This document shows, in pieces, positions 1 to 32,305 of a DNA stretch of 64,000 nucleotides; within the stretch, counting starts at the first letter, position 1; every line of letters starts with the position of its first letter. The position numbers were made by a program, and so were the translations under genes. This DNA is from Silurus meridionalis. Taxonomy: Eukaryota > Chordata > Actinopteri > Siluriformes > Siluridae. The notes under the pieces are model-generated. The model saw only the letters and a program-made list of their open reading frames with translations, made no database searches and was not told the DNA's origin. The stretch spans positions 20,278,490 through 20,342,489 of the forward strand of contig NC_060892.1 of the NCBI RefSeq assembly GCF_014805685.1. The letters run 5' to 3'.

Positions 1-2092
1 AATAAAAGCAACTACGTTCTATCAACTGACAACTGTAAAAAATCGTTTTAATACTTTTCAGACTATATGTAGGTACAGCAACACAAAAAATGATGAAATT
101 ATGAATTAAAATCAAAACATAAATTATTGGACTTTCAGCGTCCCGTGACACAGGCGGTCATACAATATCGTGAAAAGTGACCCTAGCGACACTATTTTCA
201 TGTCCTGTATTTTACACATGTGCAGGTTGAAAACGTACATACAGCTACTGTATCTCAAAGATTTCTGCTGATACACAGTGTTGAGAGCAGCATGAATGTA
301 TCACTCCCAGGCAAGTGATTTACCTCAGCGCTCCCCAACCTTTTTCGCGCCACAGACCGGTTTAATGTCGGACGATATTTTCACGGACCGGCCATTAAGG
401 TGTGGCGGATAAATACAACAAAATAAAATGATAAGACCTGCATAAAAACTGGTATTTTCTAAATCTAATAATAAACGTGAATCCACTGTGTTGATTTTTG
501 TTCATTTTGCTCTCTTGGGGGTTTCAGTTTAGCGGTAATGTATTTTGTGTTAGCGGCCGGAGCAGCCCCTTTAAGGTCATCAAGACATGCATCAAGAGTG
601 AGTCATAGACAGATGTGGCGGAGAGAATCCGGTCATTTTCCAAAATAAAACATCATTCAGAATCAGATAATAAATAAAACGGAAATAATGTAAGTTATGT
701 ATTCTTTCTGTGCGGCCCGGTACCAATTGACCTACGGAATGGTGCCAGTCTGCAGCCCGGGGGTTGGGACCACTGATTTAACTCATAACTTACTGATGTT
801 CTCCTTTCATTAAAAACGCTATCAGCTAAACTAAATATAATGTTTGCAGATCCGTATTATATATGGTCTATAAATAGCATTTACATAGACGATTCACCAG
901 AACTGAATCAGATATTAGTGACTACAATATCGTGTTTTTTAATTTTATTATTAAAAAATAAAATATTTGTTGTGCTGTTAGATATAAGTCATACGTTACT
1001 CATTGATACTTAGTGAGTCACAGTAAGCTGATGTCATCAGGAACTAAGCGGAAAGCTGATTGGCTCTGGGATAATTCTCTCCCAGTGTGTCACTGTTACA
1101 GCAAGAAGCGGTATCACGTCTGACTATGAAGTCTTTTCCCGCTCCAGATCGTTGCTCTTTTCATTTGTAAACAATGGCCCATGCATCAGGGTGACACTCA
1201 AACACTGATAACTGCTCCCCGTTCCCACTGGAAAAAAAAAAAACTGTGATTGTTTCATTAAAAAAACCTAACCCTAAGCTGACCCTATTGTTTTATTTCA
1301 ATGCTAAAGACCACTAAAGAAGATTTCCAGTAATGGACTGCGTCATATTTACAGGCCAAGGTCAAAATACAGCACAGAGGCGGCCATTTATGCTGCTCGG
1401 AGATAATAATTAATCACAGATTAGCGGGACTGGTTTAAGTTTAACAGCCATTTATGAAGCGGCGTAGATCTTAAACCTCAGCTGGAGCAGTAATTGGGAT
1501 TCCCTTGTGTGCTGTGAGGAGGACGACGGAGGCGTTTTAGAGGTTATACGGTGCCATGAATCAATGTAGCGAGGATAGCCGTGCAGGCTGGCTCAGTTTC
1601 TATGGCAACGTGTAGCCTGTCCCATGAGGCCGCCTCAGCACCAGCTTGTCTTGTACGAGGGAGAGGGGGAGGAGGAGAAAGAGGAGGAGAAGGCTCTCGG
1701 CAGAAGCATGGCACAATAACCTACTTCCCCTATCTGTGATCATCGCATATTGTTCATTCACTAAACAAAAGAAGGGACTGTAGGCATAGACTGTAATCCA
1801 TACGTTCCAGATGATCAAGCTCATAAAAAGCAATTATTAAGAAATGTAAAAATGCTTTAGTATGAACTAGTGTGAATCACCAGTGCTGAAACACACAGTA
1901 AAAAAGAAAGAATTTCATATAAATCATGTAGATCATATAAATATTGAATGAAACTGGTGCACTGCTGCACGATATCTATCTAAAGAAAGCATGCAGGGAT
2001 CTAAACCGAGGATGAGGTTATGCTGTAATGATGCCCCGTCGCCACACCCCTTCATCACTCCTAAAGCAAATCTAAAGGAGGAAAGGACTCAC
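1..2092. other. Intergenic, no gene seen
   Basis: No coding exon could be supported here. A hAT-like element occupies 326-775. The stretch 1320-1620 is free of obvious repeats and contains several homeodomain-like cores (TAATTAAT near 1411, GATTAG, TAATTGGG near 1491), so it could be conserved non-coding DNA; that is inference only. Confidence 0.5.
326..775. mobile_element. Non-autonomous hAT-like DNA transposon
   Basis: The ends form diverged inverted repeats: the left begins CAGCGCTCCCCAACC and the right, reverse-complemented, begins CAGTGGTCCCAACCCC. The flanks ATTTACCT (318-325) and ATTTAACT (776-783) match at 7 of 8 bases, which fits the 8-bp target duplication of hAT elements. The interior has no transposase reading frame. 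GC-rich ends with repeated CGG/CCGG motifs enclose an AT-rich middle. Confidence 0.75.
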
Positions 2093-2171
2093 CAACATGG
2101 GTGATAACGCAGCCCACGCGCTCCTGGAACTCCTGCATGGACATCTCTTCCTCCTTCAGCCAGCAGAGCAT
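2093..2171 (-). CDS. Candidate first coding exon of an unrecognised gene
   Basis: On the minus strand an ATG at 2171-2169 opens 26 codons (MLCWLKEEEMSMQEFQ...) that end one base into a codon at a strong donor (G|GTGAGT, GT at 2092-2091). An in-frame TAA lies 15 bases upstream of the ATG. A second ATG, at codon 10, would also serve. A purine-rich run (pyrimidine-rich on the plus strand, 2190-2260) precedes it. If real, the gene continues left of the window. I do not recognise the peptide. A chance open frame next to a GTGAGT is possible. Confidence 0.3.
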
Positions 2172-2923
2172 CTCAGGGCAGCTTTACTCACCTCCCTTCT
2201 CTTCTCCTCTCTTCTCTCCTCTGCCTGCTCACCCTCTCTCTATCCTCCTCTCACACAGAGCAGCAGGCGGCCACTCCCAGCCTGTCAAACACCTCTCAAG
2301 CAAAAGAAAGCAGCAGATCCAAGATGAGTAAATCCTAGCAGAGGCTCCAGTAACAAAAAAGCACCAGAAAGTGAGACTAACAATGTTAATTATTCATCGT
2401 GAGCGTCCACATGTAAACGATGTTCAGGAGGCCTATGAGTGGCTCCTAGAGCCCGTGGCTTGAGTCGGATGCTGGGAAACAAATCACAGAAGAGCTACCT
2501 GCCTACAGGGAGACAGGAGGTTCCATGCACTCCAGACAGAAAACATGGAAAACTGGATTTGCTGGATTGGAGCTGGATTATCAATAAACCATGAGTAGAC
2601 ATAGTGCAAGTGTAAGAAGAAGTGTATAAAATGTTAAATATGTTGCGAAGGAATAAAATTGCACATCATGTTCATCATTATTTTATAAGAATGATAATAA
2701 TTACAATTAGATTTTTTTTTTTAAAGAAAATAACCCAACAGTAAGTGTAAATTTTTTCATACATTTTCCTGTAAATTTAGTTTTAAAAAACAAAACAAAA
2801 AAAAGACAAAGACGATGAGATAAAAAATAACGTGATGCTTTACTTATAATAATGAGATGCTGCGGCTGTAGGGCAAAGCGAGATCTTTCGAATCTATTCA
2901 AATTCTCACACCACAAATAGTGT

Positions 2924-2926
<3 letters not shown>

Positions 2927-2992
<66 letters not shown>
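2927..2992. repeat. (TA)n microsatellite
   Basis: About 33 uninterrupted TA units. Confidence 0.95.
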
Positions 2993-2994
<2 letters not shown>

Positions 2995-3041
2995 TGAAGC
3001 TTATTTACAGTTATACAGTTACAGAGGCTATAACACTCTAA

Positions 3042-3465
3042 ACCAGAAGCACCCAAACCTTTTTCCTATAACGGGCCAAAAATATAACTAGATTGAGGGC
3101 GATGGGGCAAAAAATTTTTTTTTGCATTATACCAAACATTGCACTGTAATTAAAGTTGTCATGGTTATCATTATTAAAGATTAAAGATAATATGTAAAAA
3201 TAAATATACAATAGAAAACATTACCCTGTAATCTGCTTAACTAATGCAGTTATATATTGAACATTCTAGTTCAGTTAAACTTATAGTACAACATGAAACA
3301 ATTGTATTCACAAACATATCTATTGCAATGTCTAATACAGCAATTCAGTGACACGAGAAACGTGAAGCTGGTCCTTATTTCCCCCTTTTCTTTCCTCTTC
3401 TCAGATATGGCATGGTGGGCCATATCAAACCCATGGGACCCCCTAGTTTTCTTTTTTTTAAACCG
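3042..3465. repeat. Dispersed repeat family R1, copy 1
   Basis: It shares a diagnostic core (CTGTAATCTGCTTAACTAATG-like near 3228, then TTCTAGTTCAGT...AAACTTATAGTACAA) and the phrase GCATTATACCAAA with copies near 6247-7010 and 57513-58135. The left end GCACCCAAACCTTTTTCC looks like a hAT-type terminus. Boundaries are approximate. Confidence 0.55.
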
Positions 3466-3698
3466 AGCCAATGTTCCAGTGCAGCTCTGTGCCAGAGTTT
3501 ACATCTAGCTCTTTCGGATGAGCTTTTATCATCCTCATCATGCTGCTACCCTTGGGAACTCTATGTCATGATTGTGTTAGAAATGCAGTATGGGGATGCC
3601 ATCTGCGTACCCACCATTAGCTCATCAACTCAGATCACAGCTGCGAGGTCAATTCCATCAATAATATCAATGACAAAGATGACATACACACATACACA

Positions 3699-3742
3699 TA
3701 TGTGTGTGTGTGTGTATGTGTGTGTGTGTGTGTGTGTGTATG

Positions 3743-3810
<68 letters not shown>
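3699..3810. repeat. Compound (TG)n(TA)n(GA)n microsatellite
   Basis: Three dinucleotide blocks are joined directly: TG (3699-3741), TA (3742-3760) and GA (3761-3808). An open frame through it is only low-complexity translation. Confidence 0.95.
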
Positions 3811-3812
<2 letters not shown>

Positions 3813-3859
3813 CTGTCATCTCAAAATAACTCACCATACAACCATTATTGTCTAAATAA

Positions 3860-4975
3860 CTGGCAACAAAAGTGCACCCTAAGTAAACATGTCAAAACTG
3901 TGTCTAGATTGTCAATATGTTGTGTGAGCACCATTGTTATCCAGCACTGCCTTAATCCTCCTGGGCATGCAATTCACCAGAGCTGCACAGTTTGTTGCTG
4001 GGATCCTTTTCACCCATCTATAATGACATGAATGTTAGACATGGCGCTTTTCCACTTTCCGCCTGAGGATGCTCAAATAGGGTTCGGGTCTGGAGACATA
4101 CTTAATCACCTCATCACCTTCACCTTCACCTTCAGCAAGGCAGTTGTCATCATGGCGGTGTGTTCGGTCCAGTTCATCATGTTCTCTTTAGAACACATGA
4201 AATTTATGTGACAAGGACACTTACTAGTTCTTGGCCATGTGTTTTTCTGTTTCTGTGATTGTTGTTTTATGTTGTTTTATGTAGCATCAGGGTTCTGGAG
4301 GAACGTTGTTTCATTTCACTGTGTACTGCTTCAGCGATATATGGTCGAAATGACAAAAAAAGGTTCTTGACTTGACTTGACTTCAGAATGTCACAGTAAA
4401 TGTTGGAATCCATGTTTCCTCAATGACCTGCAGCTCCCCAGCTCCAGCAGCACCTCATGCAGCCCCAGACCATGATGCTATCACCACCATGCTTGACTGT
4501 AGGCAAGACACAATATTCTTGCTACTCCTCACCAGGGTGTCACCACACATGTTGACACCATCTGAGTCATACATGTTTATCTTAGTTTCATCAGACTACA
4601 GGTTATGTTTCCAGTAATCCATGCTCTTGGACAGGTTGTCTTCAGCAAACTGTTTGTTGAATTTCTTGTTAGACAGCTTCAGAAGAGCATTTCTTCTGGG
4701 ACAACGGCCTGCAAACCAATTAGGTGCAGTGTGCCTTTCGCTTTTGCAACCTCTAAAGCAATGCTGGCAACACTCATGCATCTTTTTTTTTTCAGCCAGC
4801 ATTTGCACCTGATGCACAGCACAAGGACTTTCAGGGTTTTACCAATCTTCTTTTAGTCTAAGCATCTTTGCAGAGAGCAACAATTAAAAACCTAAAAACC
4901 TTAAAAAACTAATTTTAAATCCTCAGAAAGTCCTTTACCACGAGGTGCCATGTTGAACATCCAGTGGTCAGTATT
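3860..4975 (-). mobile_element. Tc1-like transposon relic, transposase on minus strand
   Basis: The left end (GGCAACAAAAGTGCACCCTA) and many interior phrases match the fish Tc1-like family whose transposase reads on the minus strand. A degraded minus-strand frame (about 4596-4817) reads like the transposase segment around the DNA-binding/catalytic junction (KKFNKQFAEDNLSKS...). Multiple stops make it dead. It is interrupted near 4185-4384 by another repeat. Confidence 0.75.
4185..4384 (+). mobile_element. Retrotransposon 3' end inserted in Tc1 relic
   Basis: The segment ends in the tandem tail CTTGACTTGACTTGACTT (4367-4384). It resembles a recurrent fish non-LTR 3' tail whose last unit is repeated (…GAAATGACAA.AAAG..CTTGACTTGACTT). 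The Tc1 sequence resumes directly after it (TCAGAATGTCACAGT), which marks a nested insertion. The left junction is approximate. Confidence 0.55.
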
Positions 4976-5030
4976 GATGATGAACATGATTAGTATGATT
5001 TGTATTCATCATGTTCATGTTTTTGTCTGC

Positions 5031-5113
<83 letters not shown>

Positions 5114-5142
5114 GTAGATGTGTGTGTGTGTGTGTGTGTGTA
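5031..5142. repeat. (GATA)n plus (TG)n microsatellite
   Basis: About 20 GATA units run from 5031 to 5112, followed by (TG)n at 5119-5142. Confidence 0.95.
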
Positions 5143-5439
5143 TGTGTGTAGCAAATTTGGCCATTGCTTTCAATCATATAATATAAACTAAACTTTGTTA
5201 TCTTGCTAGCAAACTTAAACTCTGGTTTTAATACATTTTAGAATATATAAAAATTCTTAGCCTAACAGTAATAATCTTGCTAGCAACCTCCCATACTACA
5301 TAATAGTAAATATTAAAGTAGTAATAGTAAAGTATAAAGAGTAAATATTAAAGTATGTTAAATTATTAGCCTAATGTTAGCTAGCTTTCATTAAGATTTT
5401 TTATTTAGATTAGCCTACCAAATGTAAGTGTCTGAGGGG

Positions 5440-5860
5440 TTAAGAAGGCCACTGGTGAAGCTTGTTTCATGAACCCAACCCTTCATGTTCATGGCCACAT
5501 GCTGGCTTAAACATTCCCCACACCATCAGACCATCTCCACCAGCCCGGACTGCTGGATTCTGCTGGATCTGACCTTACACCATTTCTTCTGAAATTCTGA
5601 CCTTACCACCTTTCTGCTGAGATAACAATACATCAGACCAAACTTCGTTTTCCAGTCTTCAGTGTCCAGTTTTGGTTTGTCTGTGCTCACTGCAGCTTCA
5701 GCTTTCAATTGTTGGCTTTCAGGGCGATCACATCCTCTTCAAGGTTTTGATGTGTTGTGCATTCTGAGTTGCTTTTCTGCTCACCACAATTGTACACAGT
5801 TGTATCACCTCATACCAGTATGTCCATTCTGCATCCAACTTTTTTAACAAAGTGATTTTG
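5440..5860. repeat. Degraded DNA-transposon-like repeat
   Basis: Phrases such as TTGCTTTTCTGCTCACCACAA and CTCATACCAGT match a common fish repeat also glimpsed near 38630-38880 and, in the other orientation, 57340-57510 and 58155-58240. No transposase frame is intact. Assignment rests on recalled family sequence, and boundaries are approximate. Confidence 0.4.
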
Positions 5861-5889
5861 TTCACAGAACCGTTACCTGCTTTTTCTAA

Positions 5890-6243
5890 TTAGTATTCCC
5901 TTGCCTATCAACCCCACCCCCACCCCGCGATAGGCGAATATCCGCAAAGTGTAATCTGAAATCTAATTGGACAAAAAAAATCGAACATCCACATACACGT
6001 ACTGGGAGCAGTGCAGCCAAGAGAAACACTACGAAATGAAAAGGAAAAACAGTTGGGAATAAATTTAAACAATTTCACTGAACAGAGAAGGCTTTGCTGG
6101 CCCTGACCGACCGCCACTGCTACCTATATACCACAACATCCCGCTATACAGTGAAAAATCCACAAAACAAAATTTGATATGTTCCATGTAAAATCCGGCA
6201 TTACAAAAAAAATCTAAACTGCGATGTAGCGAGGATTACTGTA
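5890..6243. mobile_element. Pogo/Tigger-like MITE
   Basis: The right end, reverse-complemented, reads TACAGTAATCCTCGCTACATCGC, matching the terminus type of the element at 15556-15943. The left end is worn (GTATTCCCTTGCC). There is no coding capacity. Confidence 0.5.
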
Positions 6244-6246
6244 TTG

Positions 6247-7010
6247 CTCCAGAGTAGAGATGACCAAACTTTGAATGTGGCATTATACCAAATACCAAAA
6301 ATATGTAATTATTGATTCGTGTTCATAGACACAAATTTCCCTTTTTTCTTGTGTCACTGAGGACGACTTTCTATGTAATGTATTCAAATACAAAGTATTT
6401 TTGGTGCCTCTGCCACCTCAGACGATATAATGATTTATTTTGTTTTCTCGTTTGTTATTGATATTTCAATTTTCAAGCACCATTACTCAACATTTAAGCA
6501 GGAGATTACATTCTCGTTTTTATTGCTTTATATTCGGTAAGCTACTCGCTATTATAAACCATCGTCAGTGGTTCCTTCCAGTCAAAATACAGTAAATACA
6601 TTCTCCTGGTTATTTAAGGTGACTGTGTTAATTAGAGACAAACACATTTATTACAGTAGAACCCTAAACCTTACCATAACTGTATATTTTCTGCCTTATT
6701 ATCTGATAGAAAACGAGAAAAATATTACCTTTAGCATTAACATCTGTCAGCATTACCCATGATCATAGAATCAATAGATTAAAGTTTAAAGATTAATTCT
6801 AATATAATGTATAATATCTTTAAAGTTGATGGTTCTTAATAATTATTTAAAAATAAATAAATAAATAGAAAATATGACTCTGTAATCTGCTTAACTAATG
6901 GTTTTATTTTCAAAGTTCTAGTTCAGTAAAACAGTACAGTGAGAAACAACTTAACTTATAGTACAATAGACTTCAGTGCCTAAAACAGCTATTCAATGAC
7001 TTCTAATAAG
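6247..7010. repeat. Dispersed repeat family R1, copy 2
   Basis: It carries the family core CTGTAATCTGCTTAACTAATG at 6881-6901 and the phrase GTTCTAGTTCAGTAAAAC, plus GCATTATACCAAAT at the left. It is longer than copy 1, so it may include an unrelated insert. Boundaries are approximate. Confidence 0.5.
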
Positions 7011-8112
7011 AGAGTTTTTTTTTTTCGAATGGCATTTTTTTTTATATCTCCCCTCATTCTTATTGTTCCCATGAACACTGTCTGTTGCACTGCTTTCACA
7101 TAACTGCATGAATGAGAAGGTCTACAAATGTCCTTATTGACATGCTGGCTAAGTGTGTGATTTAAAAAAAAGAAAATAAATACATTGATGTGCAAGATCT
7201 CTATTAAACATATTGTATACACTCGGTTTAATTATATTAAATGTTGTGCAATTAAATATAACCACAAATCTTTGACTAAACGGATATGAGATATGAAGCT
7301 GTGATGTCTGAGAATGTACAGTTTAGAGGGAAAATCAGCTTATGAACAAATCAGCGAACGAGTTTACATAAACATGCCGTTTTCTCAGAAGGAAGAAATT
7401 ACTGTATTGTTCCCTGTTCCTCTCAGCAGTATTCTCCAAATATAGGAAACAATGCATGGTACTAAGTGATGTACAGTACATAGTCAAATCTGGTTTAACA
7501 TTCATCTCAGTGTAACTTTTCATGTAAACATGCCCCAAAAATACAGTACAATTATACCAGATCAATTATACTGCTCTATTCTCATTGGTGTAATACATCA
7601 AAAGATATCAGTCGGCTGCAAGGCTGCGTTGTAGTGTTATATCGTTAAGCAATAAGTGCTAAAACAAACATTTGGTACATGCAGTGATAACTATAAAGAG
7701 AGAGCAATATAACAGAAAATATACATGGAGGTATAGTGTGTTTTTTTTTTTTGTGTTTTTTTTTTAACCATAATACAGTATTATGGGTTACTGGTCGCTG
7801 TTTGCATTTCATTAAATTATGGAATTCTTGAGTAAAACAATAAATTATTAAATATTTAAAATGAAAGGTAATTCCTGTATGTAGGCTAACAATTTTCAAA
7901 TAAATACCATATTATAATAGTATATGCTAATTAATAATATAGATCAAATAATTCAAATCAGCTTCACAGTGGTCTAAAATGATCTAATTCTTGCTTTTTA
8001 GGAATATCTAGCACTCTCTGTTCTGCTGCCAACCCTGACAGCTGTGAAAGGCAGGACTGCTGTTAAATTCACTGGTCCCAGTTTGACGGTGAGGTTCCTG
8101 GAGCTGCTCTTC

Positions 8113-28868
<20,756 letters not shown>

Positions 28869-29534
28869 GATGGTTTATTTCCGATCCCCTCCGATCATCC
28901 AAAAGCGTGTGTGTATCTGATAGAGAAGATCAGAGCAGATCCGTCGACCTGTTACTTCATTGCTCATAATCCTTGAACTGAAAACGGCAGCTCGTATTAA
29001 GAATGAAGCGAAGCCGAACAGACTGCACGTCCCTCAATGAGGAAACAGTCATCTGTTATCTTCATCCCCTCAAAACGAAACCGATGCCCGTCTCCTTCAT
29101 CCTCATCATCATCCTCATTCTCATTAGTACCCGATCCTAAACACTTTCACGTTTTCCTGACACCGCCGGTGATCCGATACAAAAGGCCAAATAACTGTTT
29201 TGACAGGCAGGACTCTTAAAGTGAAAGGAGAAAAGAAAACCCGGAAGTTTCGGTCATTTTATTTCTCTCTCATTTCTAAATCTGAAAATGCTTTTGGAAC
29301 TATATTTATATATCTATGCTTTTTTATTTAAAAATCATTTAAAATATGTAAATACTACTATACTACTGAATCATATGTATATTGTATGCAGGCCGGTTCA
29401 AAATAAAATTCAGCTGTTGCTTGGACATCTTCATTTCCGGTTCAAAAGGTGGGGGGAGCGACCATTTCCGGGTAGTTTTGTTAGCTAGCTCGGTTTGTGT
29501 TTGTGTGTATATTGTGTGTTTGATTTGGTTCAAA
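28869..29534. promoter_or_regulatory. Bidirectional promoter region phka2 / ncbp2
   Basis: The start codons of phka2 (minus, 28868) and ncbp2 (plus, 29535) are only 666 bp apart and point away from each other, so both 5' untranslated regions and promoters must fit here. Three ETS/GABP-type cores are present: CCGGAAGT at 29241-29248 and ATTTCCGG at 29433-29440 and 29464-29471. Such cores are common in TATA-less head-to-head vertebrate promoters. No TATA box is evident. Transcription start sites cannot be fixed by eye. Confidence 0.75.
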
Positions 29535-32147
29535 ATGTCTTATAAATTAAATGCTCTTTTTAGCGACTCGTATGTTGATATAAGTCAGTACAGAGACCAG
29601 CATTTCAAGGTGAGACGCAGAGGCGCGCGCGTGTAGCGTGTTTGTGTATAATGAAATGATGGCGCTTGGGGGGAACCAGTTACATTACTCGTGTGTATGC
29701 AGTTTGTTGAGCAGCTTCGTGTTCTGGGAGTTTGTTTCAAAATTAAAATGTTTGCGTTGTTGGGTTTTCTACAGTTTTATATACAGTTCAATATATGAGT
29801 GCTAGTATTACGTGAATTAGTAAAGAATAAAGAAATGCAACATTCTGGCTGAGAAGCAAAAGTATCGCGATATTTCAGGTCGCTGTCAGTCAGTGCTACT
29901 GTGTATTATCGCGATATTTCATGTCTCGATTAGGCAGTGATGCTGTATATTATCGCGATATTTCAGGTCTTGATCAGGTAGTGATAGGAGCTGATGTATA
30001 CTTCTCGTCACCAGAAGTTGTGAAATGTCACATTATACTTAAGGTTAAAGATATAATTAGGAAATAATTAAATTAACTTTTTCTTTGTCACGGCACCACA
30101 AACCTTTTTACATACTGCTTAAACTTTGCTTACTTTAGAGCAACAAGTTGACAACTGGCATGACTTGATCATTTTTGTTGACAGATTTTGTGATATTTGT
30201 GGGTTTTATTTTAATCATCAGTTGGTAATTTACAGCTCAGTGGATTTGCTTGTCAGTAGATTGTTGTTCAGCCCCTATTCTACAGCTCTCTGTGGCCTTA
30301 GATTTCTAAACTTCAAAACAAACAGTTTTCTCTAAAATGTTTTTTTTTTTTTCGTCTTTTCTTTCCAGGGTAATCGTCATGACCAAGAAAAGCTGTTGAA
30401 ACAGAGCAATACGCTTTATGTTGGAAACCTTTCTTTCTACACAACAGAGGAGCAGGTATATGAACTTTTCTCCAAAAGCGGCGACGTGAAGAAAATCGTC
30501 ATCGGTCTCGACAAGGTCAAGAAGACCGCCTGTGGCTTTTGCTTTGTGGAGTATCCTTTCTGAATCCGATTTGGCTCTACTGCTCATGTACACCTGAGCA
30601 TCCAAGGAAGTTTAGAATAAATCAACAATGCACAATTAACATACAGATGCTGCACAGTAATACATTACTTTTTTACTTTTTTATTACATTTTTATTTTTT
30701 TTTAACAACTAGCACGACTAAATGGCCAAGCAGAAGAAGAGCGTACACAATTATCCAGAGACAAAAGCGACAGAATAGTATGTGCATGTGGGTATGATGT
30801 TTCAAGACAAGGACTAATGCTACCATGAGAACTAAACACAATGAGATGACCAGGTGTAGAAAACATGATGCATTTCTGCATCAAACACTGCTGGAATATC
30901 TCATAAAGCTTCATCTGAGCTGGTAGAAATGGACCAGCACGGCTACACCATATATCTCCTGTGATGCATTACTCAGCTCTAGAGTTGGTCTTGCCGAGCT
31001 TTTGAAAGATTAATCATTTTCTCCAAGTCAGTGGCTTAAACGGAAAAAGGAAAGCAAAGATGGAGGTCATGTGGTGAAAGAGGGAGTAATTGTTCCATTT
31101 GTGGTTGAATTCACATTAGACGTGAGTTTTGGGGCGATACATACCGTAGATCTGGATTTAATTTATTCTAGGTCACACAATAGTAAAGAGATTGCAGGTT
31201 TGCGTCATAGTTTACATCATTGCTATATAGTAACATTGTCTACTCTAAACTACTAGTATTTCATGTGTGATCCATATCTCAATCGGCCGAAGCCGCAGCT
31301 GGGACGAATACTAATGTATAATGATGAAGCTGAATTGCGTTATTATTCCTGAACACACGAAAGGTACTACACGCGGGCCGATGCCGAACACGCGATGAGA
31401 TTCATCAACGGAACCAGGCTGGATGACAGAATCATCAGAACAGACTGGGACGCTGGTTTTAAAGAGGGTCGGCAGTACGGTCGGGGCAAATCGGGCGGTC
31501 AGGTGAGTACACGATGAAGATTCGGGTCGTTTCAGACTCCCCAAAACTGGACTAAAGAGCAGACACGCATCCAGTGAGTCTTACTGTATTCTCACGTTCA
31601 TATGAAGCCTGATGGTGTCTCAAGCTGTTGTAACCCAGCCGTGTGCGCCGTGACGCTTTTATTTGAATCGCCGTAGCCAACCGGTCCGTTTAATCCCAGC
31701 TGGCGTGTTCCCTTTGATGTTTCTCAACAAGACCTGCTCATCGGACGGCGTTAGTTTTTCGCCTCGGTCTGAGAGACTGTTGTGTATGAAAATCCCAGGA
31801 TTTCGGTGATTTTCTGAGATCCTTCAATTAGCCGATCATAATACAGTCACAGAGATCCCATATGTTTGAGGTGAACATGAAGCTCTTTGCCTTTATGATT
31901 GCGCAGCATTACGTGATTGGCGAATGGGACACTTGTGTACGGCTGCTCCTAATATTTAACTTTCTTTTTCTGACTGCCGGTACCACTTTCTCGCAGTGCT
32001 GTTGCAGTGTCGTTGCAGTGCTTTCAGTCTGGTGTTTTCTCCCTTCAGGTGCGAGATGAATACAGACAGGATTACGACCCTGCGCGAGGCGGATACGGCA
32101 AATTGGCTCAGCTACAGAGGGGCCCCGATGGACAGCAGAAATTTTAA
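29535..32147 (+). CDS. ncbp2: Nuclear cap-binding protein subunit 2 (CBP20), 4 exons
   Basis: It binds the 7-methylguanosine cap of nuclear RNA as a heterodimer with NCBP1 (CBP80) and acts in splicing, export and decay. Exons are 29535-29609, 30369-30550, 31364-31502 and 32049-32147, giving 495 nt and 164 residues; the human protein has 156. All four join in frame with GT-AG introns. An RRM spans about residues 39-117, with RNP2 as LYVGNL (41-46) and RNP1 as GFCFVEY (81-87) split across exons 2 and 3. Cap-stacking Tyr19 (SQYRDQHF) and Tyr42 are kept, as are the aromatic residues Phe82 and Phe84. The C-terminal tail [20 protein letters not shown] is the family tail, with a slightly longer end. 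It is transcribed divergently from phka2. Confidence 0.97.
29863..29985. repeat. 44-bp tandem repeat, three units with TATCGCGATA
   Basis: The palindrome TATCGCGATA starts at 29863, 29907 and 29951, an exact 44-bp period. Each is followed by TTTCA(G/T)GTC and a diverged remainder (CAGTG/TAGTGAT...). It lies in ncbp2 intron 1, about 250 bp into the intron. Confidence 0.9.
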
Positions 32148-32299
32148 CCATTCCTAATTAGCAGTGACATTTGAAAATAGCAGTGGGTTTTTTTTTTGTT
32201 TTGTTTAATATTCATGTACATATGGACAAGATATTCAGAGGTTTCACTGAGGAAATGAGGATCCTTGCTGTGTGCTGACTGACGTATGTTCTTTTTTTA

Positions 32300-32305
32300 A
32301 ATAAA
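32300..32305 (+). promoter_or_regulatory. ncbp2 polyadenylation signal
   Basis: A canonical AATAAA lies 153 bases after the ncbp2 stop codon and is followed by a T/G-rich stretch (TTTTCTTTGTCC), as expected for cleavage shortly after. Confidence 0.75.

Larger units (their letters stand above)
2172..8112. other. Intergenic, repeat-rich
   Basis: This is the region 3' of phka2. It contains microsatellites (2927-2992, 3699-3810, 5031-5140), two copies of a dispersed repeat family (about 3042-3465 and 6247-7010), a Tc1-like relic (3860-4975), a further degraded repeat (about 5440-5860) and a pogo-like MITE (about 5890-6243). The part nearest phka2 (7100-8112) shows nothing definite and should include its 3' untranslated region; I could not fix a poly(A) site. 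Confidence 0.6.

Noticed and set aside
3412..3855. 147-codon open frame ending in Val/Cys, Ile/Tyr and Arg/Glu repeats
   Set aside because: Its second half is the translated compound microsatellite and its first half is repeat R1.
5031..5112. GATA tandem array as a CRISPR-like array
   Set aside because: Simple four-base microsatellite without spacers; the genome is eukaryotic.
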